Shown piece after piece: positions 1 through 8,176 of a stretch of 64,000 bases of DNA. A model generated the notes under the pieces. That model was not told the DNA's origin. It made no database searches and saw only the letters and a program-made list of their open reading frames with translations. Source of the DNA: Actinokineospora diospyrosa. GTDB lineage: Bacteria > Actinomycetota > Actinomycetes > Mycobacteriales > Pseudonocardiaceae. Location: assembly GCF_024171925.1 (NCBI RefSeq), contig NZ_JAMTCO010000001.1:186001-250000 (forward strand). The letters are read 5' to 3'. The position numbers and the translations under genes were made by a program. Positions within the stretch are counted from its first letter, which is position 1; each line of letters opens with the position of its first letter.

Positions 1-320
1 CTCGCGCACAGCACCTCGGTGCGGACCATGCCGTGCGCGCGGTCCTCGCGCAGCACCACGCTCTCCCCGGCCAGCGGCGAGAAGAACGACGGCCACCCGC
101 AGTGCGACTCGAACTTGGTGTCGCTGCGGAACAGCTCGGCCCCGCAGGCCCGGCACCGGTAGACGCCGGTGGTCTTGGTGTCGGTGTACTCACCGGTCCA
201 CGCCGGTTCGGTGCCCGCTTGGCGCAGGACCGCGAACTCCTTGGCGTCGAGCTGCGCGCGCCACTCCTGCTCGGACTTGACCACGCGCGGGGTCGCGCCG
301 ACCACCGGTTCCATCGCCAC
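1..320 (-). CDS. msrB: Peptide-methionine (R)-S-oxide reductase MsrB, 3' part cut by window edge
   Basis: MsrB reduces methionine R-sulfoxide in oxidised proteins. About 106 N-terminal residues are visible. They include the zinc-binding CRACG motif followed by the family signature around HCGWPSFF. The catalytic Cys (usually in an RYCxN motif) and the second zinc CxxC pair lie beyond base 1 and cannot be checked. A GTG at 318-320 has a good ribosome site (GAGGAG, 8 bases upstream); an in-frame ATG two codons later at 312-314 is the alternative start. The gene runs off the window, so its downstream neighbour is unknown. Confidence 0.9.
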   Translation of the reverse strand, partial: MAMEPVVGATPRVVKSEQEWRAQLDAKEFAVLRQAGTEPAWTGEYTDTKTTGVYRCRACGAELFRSDTKFESHCGWPSFFSPLAGESVVLREDRAHGMVRTEVLCA

Positions 321-386
321 GTGCCGCACTCCTCAGTTCTCGACTCGGTCTTCGACAGGCCTCGACCCGGGTCGCCCGGCGCCGGA

Positions 387-737
387 CTAGCCGAAGAGCA
401 CGCTCACGATGAACACCAGCGCGTCCCACGCGGCGACCACCACTCCCAACAAGATGAGCGTCGCGAGTATGCCCGCGGTCAGCCGGTAGTGGCCACCGAG
501 CCGGTTCGCCGACTCGGCGAAGTCGCGCACCCCGCCCAGGTAGCCCTCGACGGTGTAGCTGGGGCGGACCTGCTCGACCCGGTCCAGGTGCTCGGCGAAG
601 GCCCGCGCCTCCGGGTCGGCGGGGTCCAGCCCGATCAGGTCGTCGGTGAACCGGTCCTCGCGCGAGCGCCCGCACGCGCCCCCCGGCTCCTCGCCGCCGG
701 ACTCGCCGCGGTCCCCGAACGCTCCAGTGACGCCCAT
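387..737 (-). CDS. Hypothetical single-span membrane protein, 116 aa
   Basis: The protein is not recognised by name. Residues 1-85 are soluble and acidic, with a segment around LDPADPEARAFAEHL. One strong hydrophobic span (about residues 86-113) lies close to the C-terminus, so it looks like a tail-anchored membrane protein with a cytoplasmic domain. It lies between hisS and msrB on the same strand, 35 bases downstream of hisS, so co-transcription with hisS is likely. The start ATG at 737 is the only ATG-initiated choice giving the full conserved-looking frame. Confidence 0.75.
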   Translation of the reverse strand: MGVTGAFGDRGESGGEEPGGACGRSREDRFTDDLIGLDPADPEARAFAEHLDRVEQVRPSYTVEGYLGGVRDFAESANRLGGHYRLTAGILATLILLGVVVAAWDALVFIVSVLFG

Positions 738-772
738 GGCTCAACGGTAACCCGGAGGTCCAGTGACCTGGC

Positions 773-2032
773 TTACCTCTCGCTGAGCGGACGCTCCTCG
801 CCGGGGCCGTCGGCGTCCTTGAGGTGCACGATCGAGGTGAAGCCCCAGTCCTGCAGCTTGCCCAGCTGCGCGCCGAACTTGCCGCGCCTGCGCACCGGCG
901 ACACCGTGCGCCCGTCGCGGCGCAGCTCGCGCGCGGTGCCGGTGACCACGCTCAGCGGCACGTCGGCCTCGTAGAGCACCGCGACCGCGGCCCGGGTGTC
1001 GGCGCCCTCGATCAGGTCCACGATCCGCTCGAAGCCGATGGAGAACCCGCACGCGGGCACGTCACGGCCCAGGGACCGGCCGATGAGCTTGTCGTAGCGC
1101 CCGCCGCCCGCGATGGAGCTGGAGCTGGCCGGGTGCGTGATCTCGAAGATCTGGCCGGTGTAGTAACCCATGCCCCGCACCAGAGTCGGGTCGAACTCCC
1201 ACTGAAGGCTGCCGAGGGCTGATAGCGCTGTCGCGGTCTCGGTGAGGTCGCCGAGGACCTCTTCGGGAAGACCCGGGACGGCGTCAGCCAAACGCTTGCC
1301 CAACGTTGCTGGATCGCCGCCCTGCAAGCCGGTGATGCTCTCCTGCAAGCGGTCGATCGCCGCGTCGTCGAGCCCCCGGCTCGGCAGCTCGGCGCGCACG
1401 CCGTCCCAGCCGATCTTGTCGAGCTTGTCGAGGGTGATGAACAGCCCGGTCCACGCCTCTTCCGGTAGACCCGCCGAGGCCGCGAGAGCGGAGAGGAACC
1501 GCCGGTCCGACACGCGCACGGTCGCACCGCTAAGACCCGCGGCGGCCAGTGCCTCCGTGGTCGCCTCGATCAGCTCCACCTCGGCCAGCACGCTCTCTTC
1601 GCCGAGCATGTCGATGTCGCACTGGTAGAACTGCCGGTAGCGGCCCTTCTGCGGGCGCTCAGCACGCCAGACGGGGCCGAACTGGAAAGACCGGAACGGC
1701 TGCGGCAGGGTCGCCTGGTTCGCGCCGTAGAAGCGGGTAAGAGGAACGGTCAGGTCGTAGCGCAGCCCCAGGTCGACCAGGTCGGACAGCGACGTCTCGG
1801 TGGCGACGACCTCGTCAAGACCCCGGCGCAACACCCGGTAGATCAGCTTCTCGTTCTCCCCGCCCTGACCACCGGTGAGCCGCTCGATGTTCTCCAGGGC
1901 GGGCGTCTCGATGCGCTGGTAGCCGTACCGGTGGTAGACCTCGGTGATCTTCGCCAGCACGTGATCGCGCACGGCGACGGTCGCGGGCAGCAGGTCACGG
2001 GTGCCCCGGGCGGGGCTGTTGTCCATCTTCAC
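773..2032 (-). CDS. hisS: Histidine--tRNA ligase
   Basis: This is a class II aminoacyl-tRNA synthetase that charges tRNA-His in the cytoplasm. The 419-residue length fits bacterial HisRS. Visible motifs are the N-terminal PARGTRDLLP segment, motif 2 (VWRAERPQKGRYRQFYQCDID), shown here as the ERPQKGRYRQFYQ core, the histidine loop LVRGMGYYTGQIFE, and motif 3 GGGRYDKLIG followed by FSIGFERI. The C-terminal anticodon-binding domain ends in a short acidic tail. The first ATG (2030-2032) is taken; an ATG two codons later is also possible. The middle of the gene uses more A/T-ending codons than its ends. Confidence 0.97.
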   Translation of the reverse strand: MKMDNSPARGTRDLLPATVAVRDHVLAKITEVYHRYGYQRIETPALENIERLTGGQGGENEKLIYRVLRRGLDEVVATETSLSDLVDLGLRYDLTVPLTRFYGANQATLPQPFRSFQFGPVWRAERPQKGRYRQFYQCDIDMLGEESVLAEVELIEATTEALAAAGLSGATVRVSDRRFLSALAASAGLPEEAWTGLFITLDKLDKIGWDGVRAELPSRGLDDAAIDRLQESITGLQGGDPATLGKRLADAVPGLPEEVLGDLTETATALSALGSLQWEFDPTLVRGMGYYTGQIFEITHPASSSSIAGGGRYDKLIGRSLGRDVPACGFSIGFERIVDLIEGADTRAAVAVLYEADVPLSVVTGTARELRRDGRTVSPVRRRGKFGAQLGKLQDWGFTSIVHLKDADGPGEERPLSER

Positions 2033-2115
2033 CGGTAGCGGTCCTTAGCTGTTGTGGTGTGACCACGTTACCGAGACACGCGCGCGGTTTTACCGCCGCC
2101 CGTAGGCTGGCGGCC

Positions 2116-3156
2116 ATGGCGCCAGCGGAGGAGATCGAGGTCGGTGGCCGGGTGGTGCGGGTGTCCAATCCGGACAAGCCGTACTTCGCCGAGCTGGGGA
2201 TCGTCAAGCGGCAGGTGGTCGAGTACTTCCTGGCCGTCGGGCCGGGCATCCTGGGCGCGCTGCGTGAGCGGCCGACCACGCTGGAGCGCTGGCCGGGCGG
2301 GGTGTTCGAGGGCGCCCACCTGTCCACCCGCGGCGACCACGGCGGCGACGCCTTCTACCAGAAGCGCATCCCCAAGGGAGCCCCCGACTACGTCGAGACC
2401 GCGCGGATCACCTTCCCCAGCGGCAGGCCCGCCGACGAGGTGTGCCCGACCGAGCTCGCCGTGGTCGCGTGGGCGGCCAACCTCGGGACGTTGACCTTCC
2501 ACCCGTGGCCGGTCTCGCGCGGCGACGTCGACCACCCCGACCAGTTGCGCGTCGACCTCGACCCGCAGCCGGGCACCGACTTCGGCGACGCGGTCGCGGT
2601 GGCGTTCGAGACCAGGGACCTGCTGCGGTCGCTGGGGCTCGACGCCTTCCCCAAGACCTCCGGCGGCCGCGGCGTGCACCTCTACATCCCGGTGGAACCC
2701 CGGTGGACCTTCGTCGAGGCCCGGCGGGCGCTGATCGCGCTGGCCAGAGCGATGGAGCGGCGGCTGCCCGAGCGGGTCACGGTGAACTGGTGGAAGGAGG
2801 AGCGGGGCAGCCGGATCTTCGTCGACTACAACCAGATGGCCCGCGACCGGACCATCGCCTCGGCCTACTCGATCCGCCCGACCGCCCGCGCGCTGGTGTC
2901 CACGCCGGTGACCTGGGACGAGCTGGGTTCGGTGCACCCGGAGGACTTCAGCGTGCTGACGGTGCCCGCGCGCTTCGCCGAGGTCGGCGATCTGCACGCC
3001 GGGGTGGCCGAGCGGGCGTACTCGCTGGAACCGCTGCTGGAGATGGTCGAGCGCGACGAGCGTGACCACGGCCTCGGCGACCTGCCGTACCCGCCGGAGT
3101 ACCCCAAGATGGCGGGCGAGCCCAAGCGCGTGCAGCCGTCGAAAGCGCGCGACTGA
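2116..3156 (+). CDS. Prim-PolC-like (LigD polymerase-family) DNA repair polymerase
   Basis: This archaeo-eukaryotic primase-type polymerase adds nucleotides, preferably ribonucleotides, at gaps and breaks. Signs of the family are the catalytic DxD in VDLDPQPG, the SGGRGVHLYIPV strand with the nucleotide-contacting His, and NWWKEERGSRIFVDYNQMARDRT, quoted here only by its ends NWWKEE and FVDYNQ. It lacks the nuclease and ligase modules of full LigD. I chose the ATG at 2116, 19 codons inside the longer frame, which begins MAPAEEIEVGGR and gives 346 residues, the size of mycobacterial Prim-PolC. In mycobacteria this gene sits beside ligC; here ligC lies 5 kb away on the other strand. The gene is divergent from hisS. 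Confidence 0.85.
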   Translation: MAPAEEIEVGGRVVRVSNPDKPYFAELGIVKRQVVEYFLAVGPGILGALRERPTTLERWPGGVFEGAHLSTRGDHGGDAFYQKRIPKGAPDYVETARITFPSGRPADEVCPTELAVVAWAANLGTLTFHPWPVSRGDVDHPDQLRVDLDPQPGTDFGDAVAVAFETRDLLRSLGLDAFPKTSGGRGVHLYIPVEPRWTFVEARRALIALARAMERRLPERVTVNWWKEERGSRIFVDYNQMARDRTIASAYSIRPTARALVSTPVTWDELGSVHPEDFSVLTVPARFAEVGDLHAGVAERAYSLEPLLEMVERDERDHGLGDLPYPPEYPKMAGEPKRVQPSKARD

Positions 3157-3368
3157 GCGGTCGCTCGCTGGCCGGATTCCTTTGTGGCCGTCCACTCGGT
3201 GATGGCGGGCGGCGCGGGCGGGGCAACCACAGTACGCGGGAATCCCCGTGGCCGCACCGAGGTTGCTCCATCCGGTTGACCGCGCTGTGATCGCCGGAAT
3301 CGGACCGGCGGAAACGTCGGTCCGAGCACTTACACTGCCGGAGAGGCGCGGAGCGGAAGGGGCGCACC

Positions 3369-3563
3369 ATGGCGGAGACCTATCTCGTCCGCTACGTCGG
3401 CGGGCCCCTCGACGGGCGGGTGGACACCCTGGACGGGGTGCCGGTCGACCCGCGGTCCACGGTCACCCACGTGCACCTGCATGGTGGCCCCAAGATCGTG
3501 CACCACTACGACCTGCACTACGCGCTGGAGTACGGCTGCGAGTACCGGGTCCGCGAGTCCTAA
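3369..3563 (+). CDS. Small hypothetical protein, 64 aa
   Basis: The function is not recognised. The sequence starts MAETYLVRYVGGPLDGR and contains a His-rich centre (THVHLHGGPKIVHHYDLHY) that could bind metal, although this is inference. A purine-rich ribosome site (GGAAGGGG) precedes the ATG. Its stop overlaps by four bases the stop of the convergent zinc-ribbon-like gene. The G-G-P-x-D-G-R start is a pattern seen in many small actinobacterial and phage-like proteins of unknown role. Confidence 0.75.
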   Translation: MAETYLVRYVGGPLDGRVDTLDGVPVDPRSTVTHVHLHGGPKIVHHYDLHYALEYGCEYRVRES

Positions 3564-3790
3564 GTGGACGCGGGCTGGGGCACCGCGTTGCGCTCGCCGG
3601 GCGTGCCGATGATGAGCAGGCACAGCTCGCAGCGCGGTCCGTCGGACCCGCCACCGGCGAGGTCGGGCGGCGCGGCGTGGGTGCACGACGCGCGGTAGTG
3701 CTGGTGGCTGAGCCGGGCGCCCGCCGCCATCGGGAACGCGTGCAGAACGCCGTCGTAGCAGCTTCGCCACCACAGGTACCGGACGCTCAT
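3560..3790 (-). CDS. Small Cys-rich protein, possible zinc ribbon, 76 aa
   Basis: The frame begins MSVRYLWWRSCYDGVLH and carries CTH followed 17 residues later by CELC, a spacing that would suit a C-x-H plus C-x-x-C metal site. No catalytic family is recognised. The start is the ATG at 3788-3790; the frame stays open far upstream but the longer N-terminus is low-complexity and unlike protein. It converges on the 64-residue gene with a 4-base stop overlap. Confidence 0.6.
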   Translation of the reverse strand: MSVRYLWWRSCYDGVLHAFPMAAGARLSHQHYRASCTHAAPPDLAGGGSDGPRCELCLLIIGTPGERNAVPQPAST

Positions 3791-3904
3791 CACCGAGAAG
3801 CTAGGTCCCGCCGCCGCCGCGGGCACCTCGGGCCGCCCGAACGAGTGACTGTCGGTGCCACCCGGCACACTCGGCACCCGGTTGGTGCGACGGAGGGGAA
3901 GCAC

Positions 3905-4543
3905 ATGGCGGGGACACGGGCGGCGGAATCCAGGGCGCTCGACGACGGGGACGTCGAGCGGCTGCGCGCCGCGCTGGCCGAGGGCAAGCCCACCCCGGTG
4001 TGGTTCACCTCGGCCGCGGTGGGCGTCGAGGCCGGTCAGCAGGCGAAGGTCATCGCGTTCGACGAGCCGGCGGAGGGCGACTTCATCCAGGTGCGGCCGC
4101 ACGGTTCGCGCGACGTGCTGACCTTCTCCCCGGCCGAGCTGACCACTGTCAAGCCGCCCGCCCGGCCCAAGCCGGTGGCGGTCGCGCCCCCGCCGCCGCC
4201 CGCCCCGGTGGCGGTCGTCGAGGGGATCGAGCCCGGCACCGCTGAGGAGCCCAAGCCCCGGCAGCGCAGGCAGCCGCAGCAACCGGTGGAGATCACCGTG
4301 ACGCTGCACTCCACGCCGGAGGGGGAGTGGACCGTGGACGTGCTGGTCGGCAAGAAGCGCACGGTCCGCTGGGTCCCGGTGCCCGCGGGCGACGTCGCCA
4401 AGGTGGGGCGCCTGCTGCCCGCCGAGGTGGGCGAAGCGATCGGCGTCGCGATCACCACCGCCCGCGAACGCCAACTGCGGCGGGTGGAGCAGCTCAAGGC
4501 GGAGCTGGAGGCCGCCCAGCGCGCGCTGCGCGACCTGGGCTGA
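3905..4543 (+). CDS. Hypothetical two-part protein with Pro-rich linker, 212 aa
   Basis: No enzyme family is recognised. Residues 1-75 form an N-terminal alpha/beta domain, followed by a Pro/Ala linker (about 80-125) and a C-terminal part with beta strands (VEITVTLHSTPEGEWTVDVLVG) quoted by its ends VEITVTL and WTVDVLVG. The last 40 residues are a charged helix (RRVEQLKAELEAAQRALRDL) likely to form a coiled coil. A strong ribosome site (GGAGGGGAA) precedes the ATG. The layout suggests a cytoplasmic nucleoid- or polymer-associated protein, but this is only a guess. Confidence 0.75.
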   Translation: MAGTRAAESRALDDGDVERLRAALAEGKPTPVWFTSAAVGVEAGQQAKVIAFDEPAEGDFIQVRPHGSRDVLTFSPAELTTVKPPARPKPVAVAPPPPPAPVAVVEGIEPGTAEEPKPRQRRQPQQPVEITVTLHSTPEGEWTVDVLVGKKRTVRWVPVPAGDVAKVGRLLPAEVGEAIGVAITTARERQLRRVEQLKAELEAAQRALRDLG

Positions 4544-4743
4544 CCGTCCACTGTGGTCGCACGGGTGACCGGGTCGCCGTGGTGCCCGTGCGCTGCGGTT
4601 GTGCGTGTCGAAGGTGGTGACCCGCCTTCGGCGAGTGCGCGGATCTGCTCGGTGTAGGGGCTTTGGCCTGGTCGTAGGTGACTGCCGGGTCGTGGACCTC
4701 GGGGGCGAGCACAGGGCACGTCGTGTGCCGCGGCCGGTCCGGC

Positions 4744-5616
4744 TCACTCCCGGCGGTAGCGGGTGGCACCGGCCGAGGCGGCGACCACGCAGACGACCGC
4801 GATCCACTGCGCGGGCCGCAACGCCTCGCCGAGCACCACCAGGCCTGCGAGCGCGGCGACGGCGGGTTCGAGGCTCATCAGCACGCCGAACACCCGGGGC
4901 GGGATGCTGCGCAGCGCGGTCAGCTCCAGCGAGTACGGGATCACCGACGACATCAGCGCCACCCCGAGCCCGGCGGCCAGCACCCACGGCTGCAGCAACG
5001 CCGTGCCCGCGTCCACGATCCCGAACGGCGCCACCAGCAGCCCCGACACCACCGCTGCCAACGCCAGCCCGGACCCGTCGGTGGTCCGGCTGCCCAGCGC
5101 GGCGCTCAGCAGGATGTACCCGGCCCAGCAGGCCCCCGCCGCCAGCGCGAACAGCAACCCGGGCACCGAGACCGCGCCGCCGGTGTTGGCGAGCAGGACG
5201 ACGCCCGCGCCCGCGAGCAGCGCCCACAGCCCGTCCAGCCACCGCCGCGACCCCGCCAGGGCGACCGCCAACGGCCCCAGGAACTCCACGGTGACGGCGA
5301 TGCCCAGCGGGATGCGCTCGAGCGCGGCGTAGAAGCACAGGTTCATCACCCCGAGCACCACGCCGTAAGCCAGGATCACCGGGATCGCCCGCCGCTGCGC
5401 CCTGATCGACGGCCGCCACAGCAGGACCAGCACCACCGCCGCCAAGACCAGCCGCAGCGTCACCGCGCCCGCCGTGCCCGCCACCGCGAACAACTGCTTG
5501 GCCAGCGCCGCCCCCACCTGCACGCTGACAATGGCCACCAGCACGCTCACCGTCGGCGGTACGGTGCCGACCAGCCCCGGAACCCGCGAAACCGACCACC
5601 GCGACGCTGCCCCCAC
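4744..5616 (-). CDS. EamA/DMT-family transporter, RhtA-like
   Basis: This inner-membrane exporter of the drug/metabolite transporter superfamily has about ten hydrophobic spans in 290 residues, made of two EamA repeats. The first repeat ends near WRRWLDGLWALLAGAGVVLL-like helices (SRRWLDGLWALLAGAG) and the second contains SVIPYSLELTALRSIPPRVFG and SLEPAVAALAGLVVLGE, features of the RhtA threonine/homoserine efflux branch. The substrate is not certain. It stands alone; both flanking spacers hold no recognisable gene. Confidence 0.85.
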   Translation of the reverse strand: MGAASRWSVSRVPGLVGTVPPTVSVLVAIVSVQVGAALAKQLFAVAGTAGAVTLRLVLAAVVLVLLWRPSIRAQRRAIPVILAYGVVLGVMNLCFYAALERIPLGIAVTVEFLGPLAVALAGSRRWLDGLWALLAGAGVVLLANTGGAVSVPGLLFALAAGACWAGYILLSAALGSRTTDGSGLALAAVVSGLLVAPFGIVDAGTALLQPWVLAAGLGVALMSSVIPYSLELTALRSIPPRVFGVLMSLEPAVAALAGLVVLGEALRPAQWIAVVCVVAASAGATRYRRE

Positions 5617-5972
5617 GGCCCCAAGCTACCTCGCGCCGCACCCCGAGCCGCGCCCCAGGTCAGGGCCCCTGGCAACCCGTGCCCGTGGCTGCTTGAGCGG
5701 GCCGCTCCCCAGGTCGGAGCCGTTGTGGTGGGCGAGCTGACCGGTGCCGCCGCCGTCCATCGTTCGTGGCCTGCCTCAATGGTCTTCTCGTTCGCCACTG
5801 CGACGTTGATCGGCGGTTCGCCCGGGACCGAGCAGCAGCCGGTCGGTGCTCGCCAGTGGTCCGATGTGGCCGGTCGCCTGACCGGCCGTCCCGGGGACGT
5901 TCACCGCGTCCTCACCCAGGGCGTGCGAAGGTGGGGGCTGTCGGGTCGGCGAGGGAGAGGGATGGCGCGGGC
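5617..5972. other. Gene-free spacer
   Basis: This stretch separates the divergently read EamA transporter and hydrolase genes. I see no credible gene or RNA. It should hold both promoters; I could not identify convincing -35/-10 pairs. A four-codon frame (ATG at 5962) overlaps the hydrolase GTG start, which is probably chance. Confidence 0.4.
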
Positions 5973-7508
5973 GTGAGGGTTGGTCGCGGTGTCGTCCTGC
6001 TGCCGCTCGTCCTGCTTGCCGCCTGCACGGCGGGACCGTCGGTGCGACCCGGGATCGTGGTCAACGACGGTGGTGACCAGGCCGGGCCGACCTCGAGCGC
6101 CGCACCGGGTCCGGCGCCGCTGCCCCAGTTGAACCCGCCGAACGCAGGCCGCAGCATCTGGGGGCCGTGCTCGCCCGAGGTCCTCGAGGGCATCACCGCC
6201 ACCCCCGGGATCGAGCTGACCTGCGGGAAGGTCACCGGCACGCTGGACTCGCCCTACGCCCCCGGTCGCGGCGGTGTGCGGCTGCAGGTCCTGCGCGCGG
6301 GGTCCGGACCGATCCCGCTCGTGGTGGTCAACGAGGTCGACGGCCTGCCCGGCACCCGGTACGCCGCCCAGTTGGCCGCGCGGATGCCACCGGAGTTGCT
6401 GGCCAAGTTCTCCCTGGTCGGCCTGGACCGCCGGGGGACGGGCAACTCCGACCCGATCCGGTGCGTGCCCGAGGAGGTCCGCTTCGGCCTGCTCGACGCC
6501 GACCCGCGGGCGCTGGACCTGGAGGGCCTGGTCGACCAGGCGCGCACGGCCGGGCAGCAGTGCTCGATCGCGCTGGAGACCCGGCTGCCCGCCATCGACA
6601 CCTGGCGCACCGCTGGTGATGTCGAGTCGCTGCGGATCAGCCTGGGCATGGACAAGCTGCACGCCATCGGCCACGGCGAGGGGTCGCGGGTGCTGTCGGT
6701 GTTCGCCGAGCGCTACCCCGACCGCGTCGGCCGGATGGTGCTCGACGGCGCGCCGGACCCGAACGAGGACGCCGTGGTGGCGCTCGAGGGCGTGGCGGCT
6801 GGCGCGGACGCGACCTTCGCGGCGTTCGCCGACGACTGCGCGAAGCGGGCCTGCGAGCTCGGTGCCAACGCGCGGCAGGCGCTCACCGAGGTCCTCGACC
6901 GCGCCGCCAGCTCACCCCTGGCCACCGACGACATCGACCTGACCCCCGGCCTCGTCCTGCGCGCGGTCCAACTCGGCCTCGCCGACCGCGCCAACTGGCC
7001 CGCCCTCGCGACGGCCCTGGCCGACGCCCGCAGCGGCAACCCGACCCGCTTGGCCGCGGCGGTCACCCCGCTGGTGCTGGAGTCCGAGGAGGTGCCCGCC
7101 ACCTTCGACGCCACCCTGGTGACCCGCTGCAACGACACCAAGTCCCGGTTGTCCACCGAGGCCCTGACCGCCGCCTCGAAGGACTGGAACACCCGCTACC
7201 CCCTCTTCGGCGCCCTCACCGCCGAATGGCTTGCCGTCTGCAGCCCCTGGCCCGTCCCGTCGCACCCGGTCCCCTCGGCCACCGCCCGCACAGCCCCGCC
7301 GATCGTCCTGCTGGCCACCGCCACCGACCCCGTGACCCCGCACACCGCCACCGAACACGCCGCCCAACAACTCGCGACGGCCGTGCTGATCTCCTGGCAA
7401 GGCGCGGGCCACGGCGCCCTGGGCCACTCCCCCTGCGCCACCGAAGCCGCCCAGGCATTCCTCCTCAACGGCACAACCCCCCGAGACGGCACCGTCTGCC
7501 CACCCTGA
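5973..7508 (+). CDS. Secreted lipoprotein of the alpha/beta-hydrolase (TAP-like) family, nucleophile missing
   Basis: The mature protein would be a membrane-anchored extracellular hydrolase-fold protein related to tripeptidyl/prolyl aminopeptidases. The GTG start at 5973 (ribosome site GAGGGAGAGG) gives a short signal peptide ending in the lipobox LLAAC. The fold is supported by GLDRRGTGNSDP (oxyanion region), the elbow region GHGEG, the cap domain, and the C-terminal TAP-like part with TDPVTP (acid) and GAGHGAL (His). At the elbow the usual G-x-S-x-G reads G-H-G-E-G, so residue 235 is Gly instead of Ser. The protein may be a binding or regulatory relative, not an active peptidase. Length is 511 residues. 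Confidence 0.85.
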   Translation: MRVGRGVVLLPLVLLAACTAGPSVRPGIVVNDGGDQAGPTSSAAPGPAPLPQLNPPNAGRSIWGPCSPEVLEGITATPGIELTCGKVTGTLDSPYAPGRGGVRLQVLRAGSGPIPLVVVNEVDGLPGTRYAAQLAARMPPELLAKFSLVGLDRRGTGNSDPIRCVPEEVRFGLLDADPRALDLEGLVDQARTAGQQCSIALETRLPAIDTWRTAGDVESLRISLGMDKLHAIGHGEGSRVLSVFAERYPDRVGRMVLDGAPDPNEDAVVALEGVAAGADATFAAFADDCAKRACELGANARQALTEVLDRAASSPLATDDIDLTPGLVLRAVQLGLADRANWPALATALADARSGNPTRLAAAVTPLVLESEEVPATFDATLVTRCNDTKSRLSTEALTAASKDWNTRYPLFGALTAEWLAVCSPWPVPSHPVPSATARTAPPIVLLATATDPVTPHTATEHAAQQLATAVLISWQGAGHGALGHSPCATEAAQAFLLNGTTPRDGTVCPP

Positions 7509-7819
7509 CGCTGCATGTCCTCCAGCGAACCCCCGCTCAGGTGTCGTTGGCGCACCACAACTCCACGCCAACCCCGCCCCCTCCGTCGAGCCCACAAGAG
7601 CCCACCCGCCCCCGCTCCCCGCACGCGCGGGTCGGGGCGCAGCCCCCACCCTCTCCGGGGGGCGGCCCCAGGGCCAGTCTACTAGGTGCCACCGACAGTG
7701 GATCTTGAAAGAGGGCCGCTGGAGATCGACATGTGGATAACTTCTGTCGCTGGAACGGGTGAACTGCGCGGATTCAGGCGGATCACGGGGAAGCGGGTGC
7801 GCCGGGACCGTGGGAGTCG

Positions 7820-8170
7820 GGCGAACCGCAGGAGCTGGTGGGACGGCAGGAATCAGCTGAATCGCAGGAACTGTGGGGGAGCCGCTTAGTACGCGGGAAC
7901 CAGGCCAACCGCGAGAGCTGGCTGATGCGCACCAACCAGGTCAACGAAGGCACCGCGCCAGCCAACCGCAAGAACCAGGATCAGCCGTGGCAGCCAGGCA
8001 GTCGCAATAGCCAGGAAAGCTGCGGCAACCGGGCAGTTGCAGCAACCAGACTGGCCCCGGTAACCGGGCAGTCGCAAGAACCGGGGCAGTCGCAAGGACC
8101 AGGCCAACCGCAAGGACCAGATCGGCCGCGGTTACCAGGCAATCGCAAGAAACCAGGCAAGCCCCGGCAA
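7820..8170. repeat. Degenerate short direct repeats in a 668-base gene-free gap
   Basis: The gap 7509-8176 has no convincing gene. Its second half is built of a degenerate, irregularly spaced unit with the core CCGCAAGAACCAGG or CAGTCGCAAGAACC. Clear copies begin near 7966, 8000, 8070, 8089, 8106 and 8150, with weaker ones back to about 7822. The frames across it read Gln/Asn/Pro-rich on one strand and Cys/Leu/Pro-rich on the other, without a start signal. It is not a CRISPR: units are too unlike each other and the spacing is irregular. The first half, 7509-7819, shows nothing recognisable. Confidence 0.6.
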
Positions 8171-8176
8171 CAAGCC

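Noticed and set aside
4546-4743. Remnant of a broken gene between the 212-residue protein and the EamA transporter
   Set aside because: A minus-strand frame here reads Thr/Pro/His-rich without family features; evidence is too weak to call a pseudogene.
7820-8170. CRISPR array
   Set aside because: Repeat units vary in sequence and spacing, no uniform spacers exist, and no cas gene is present.
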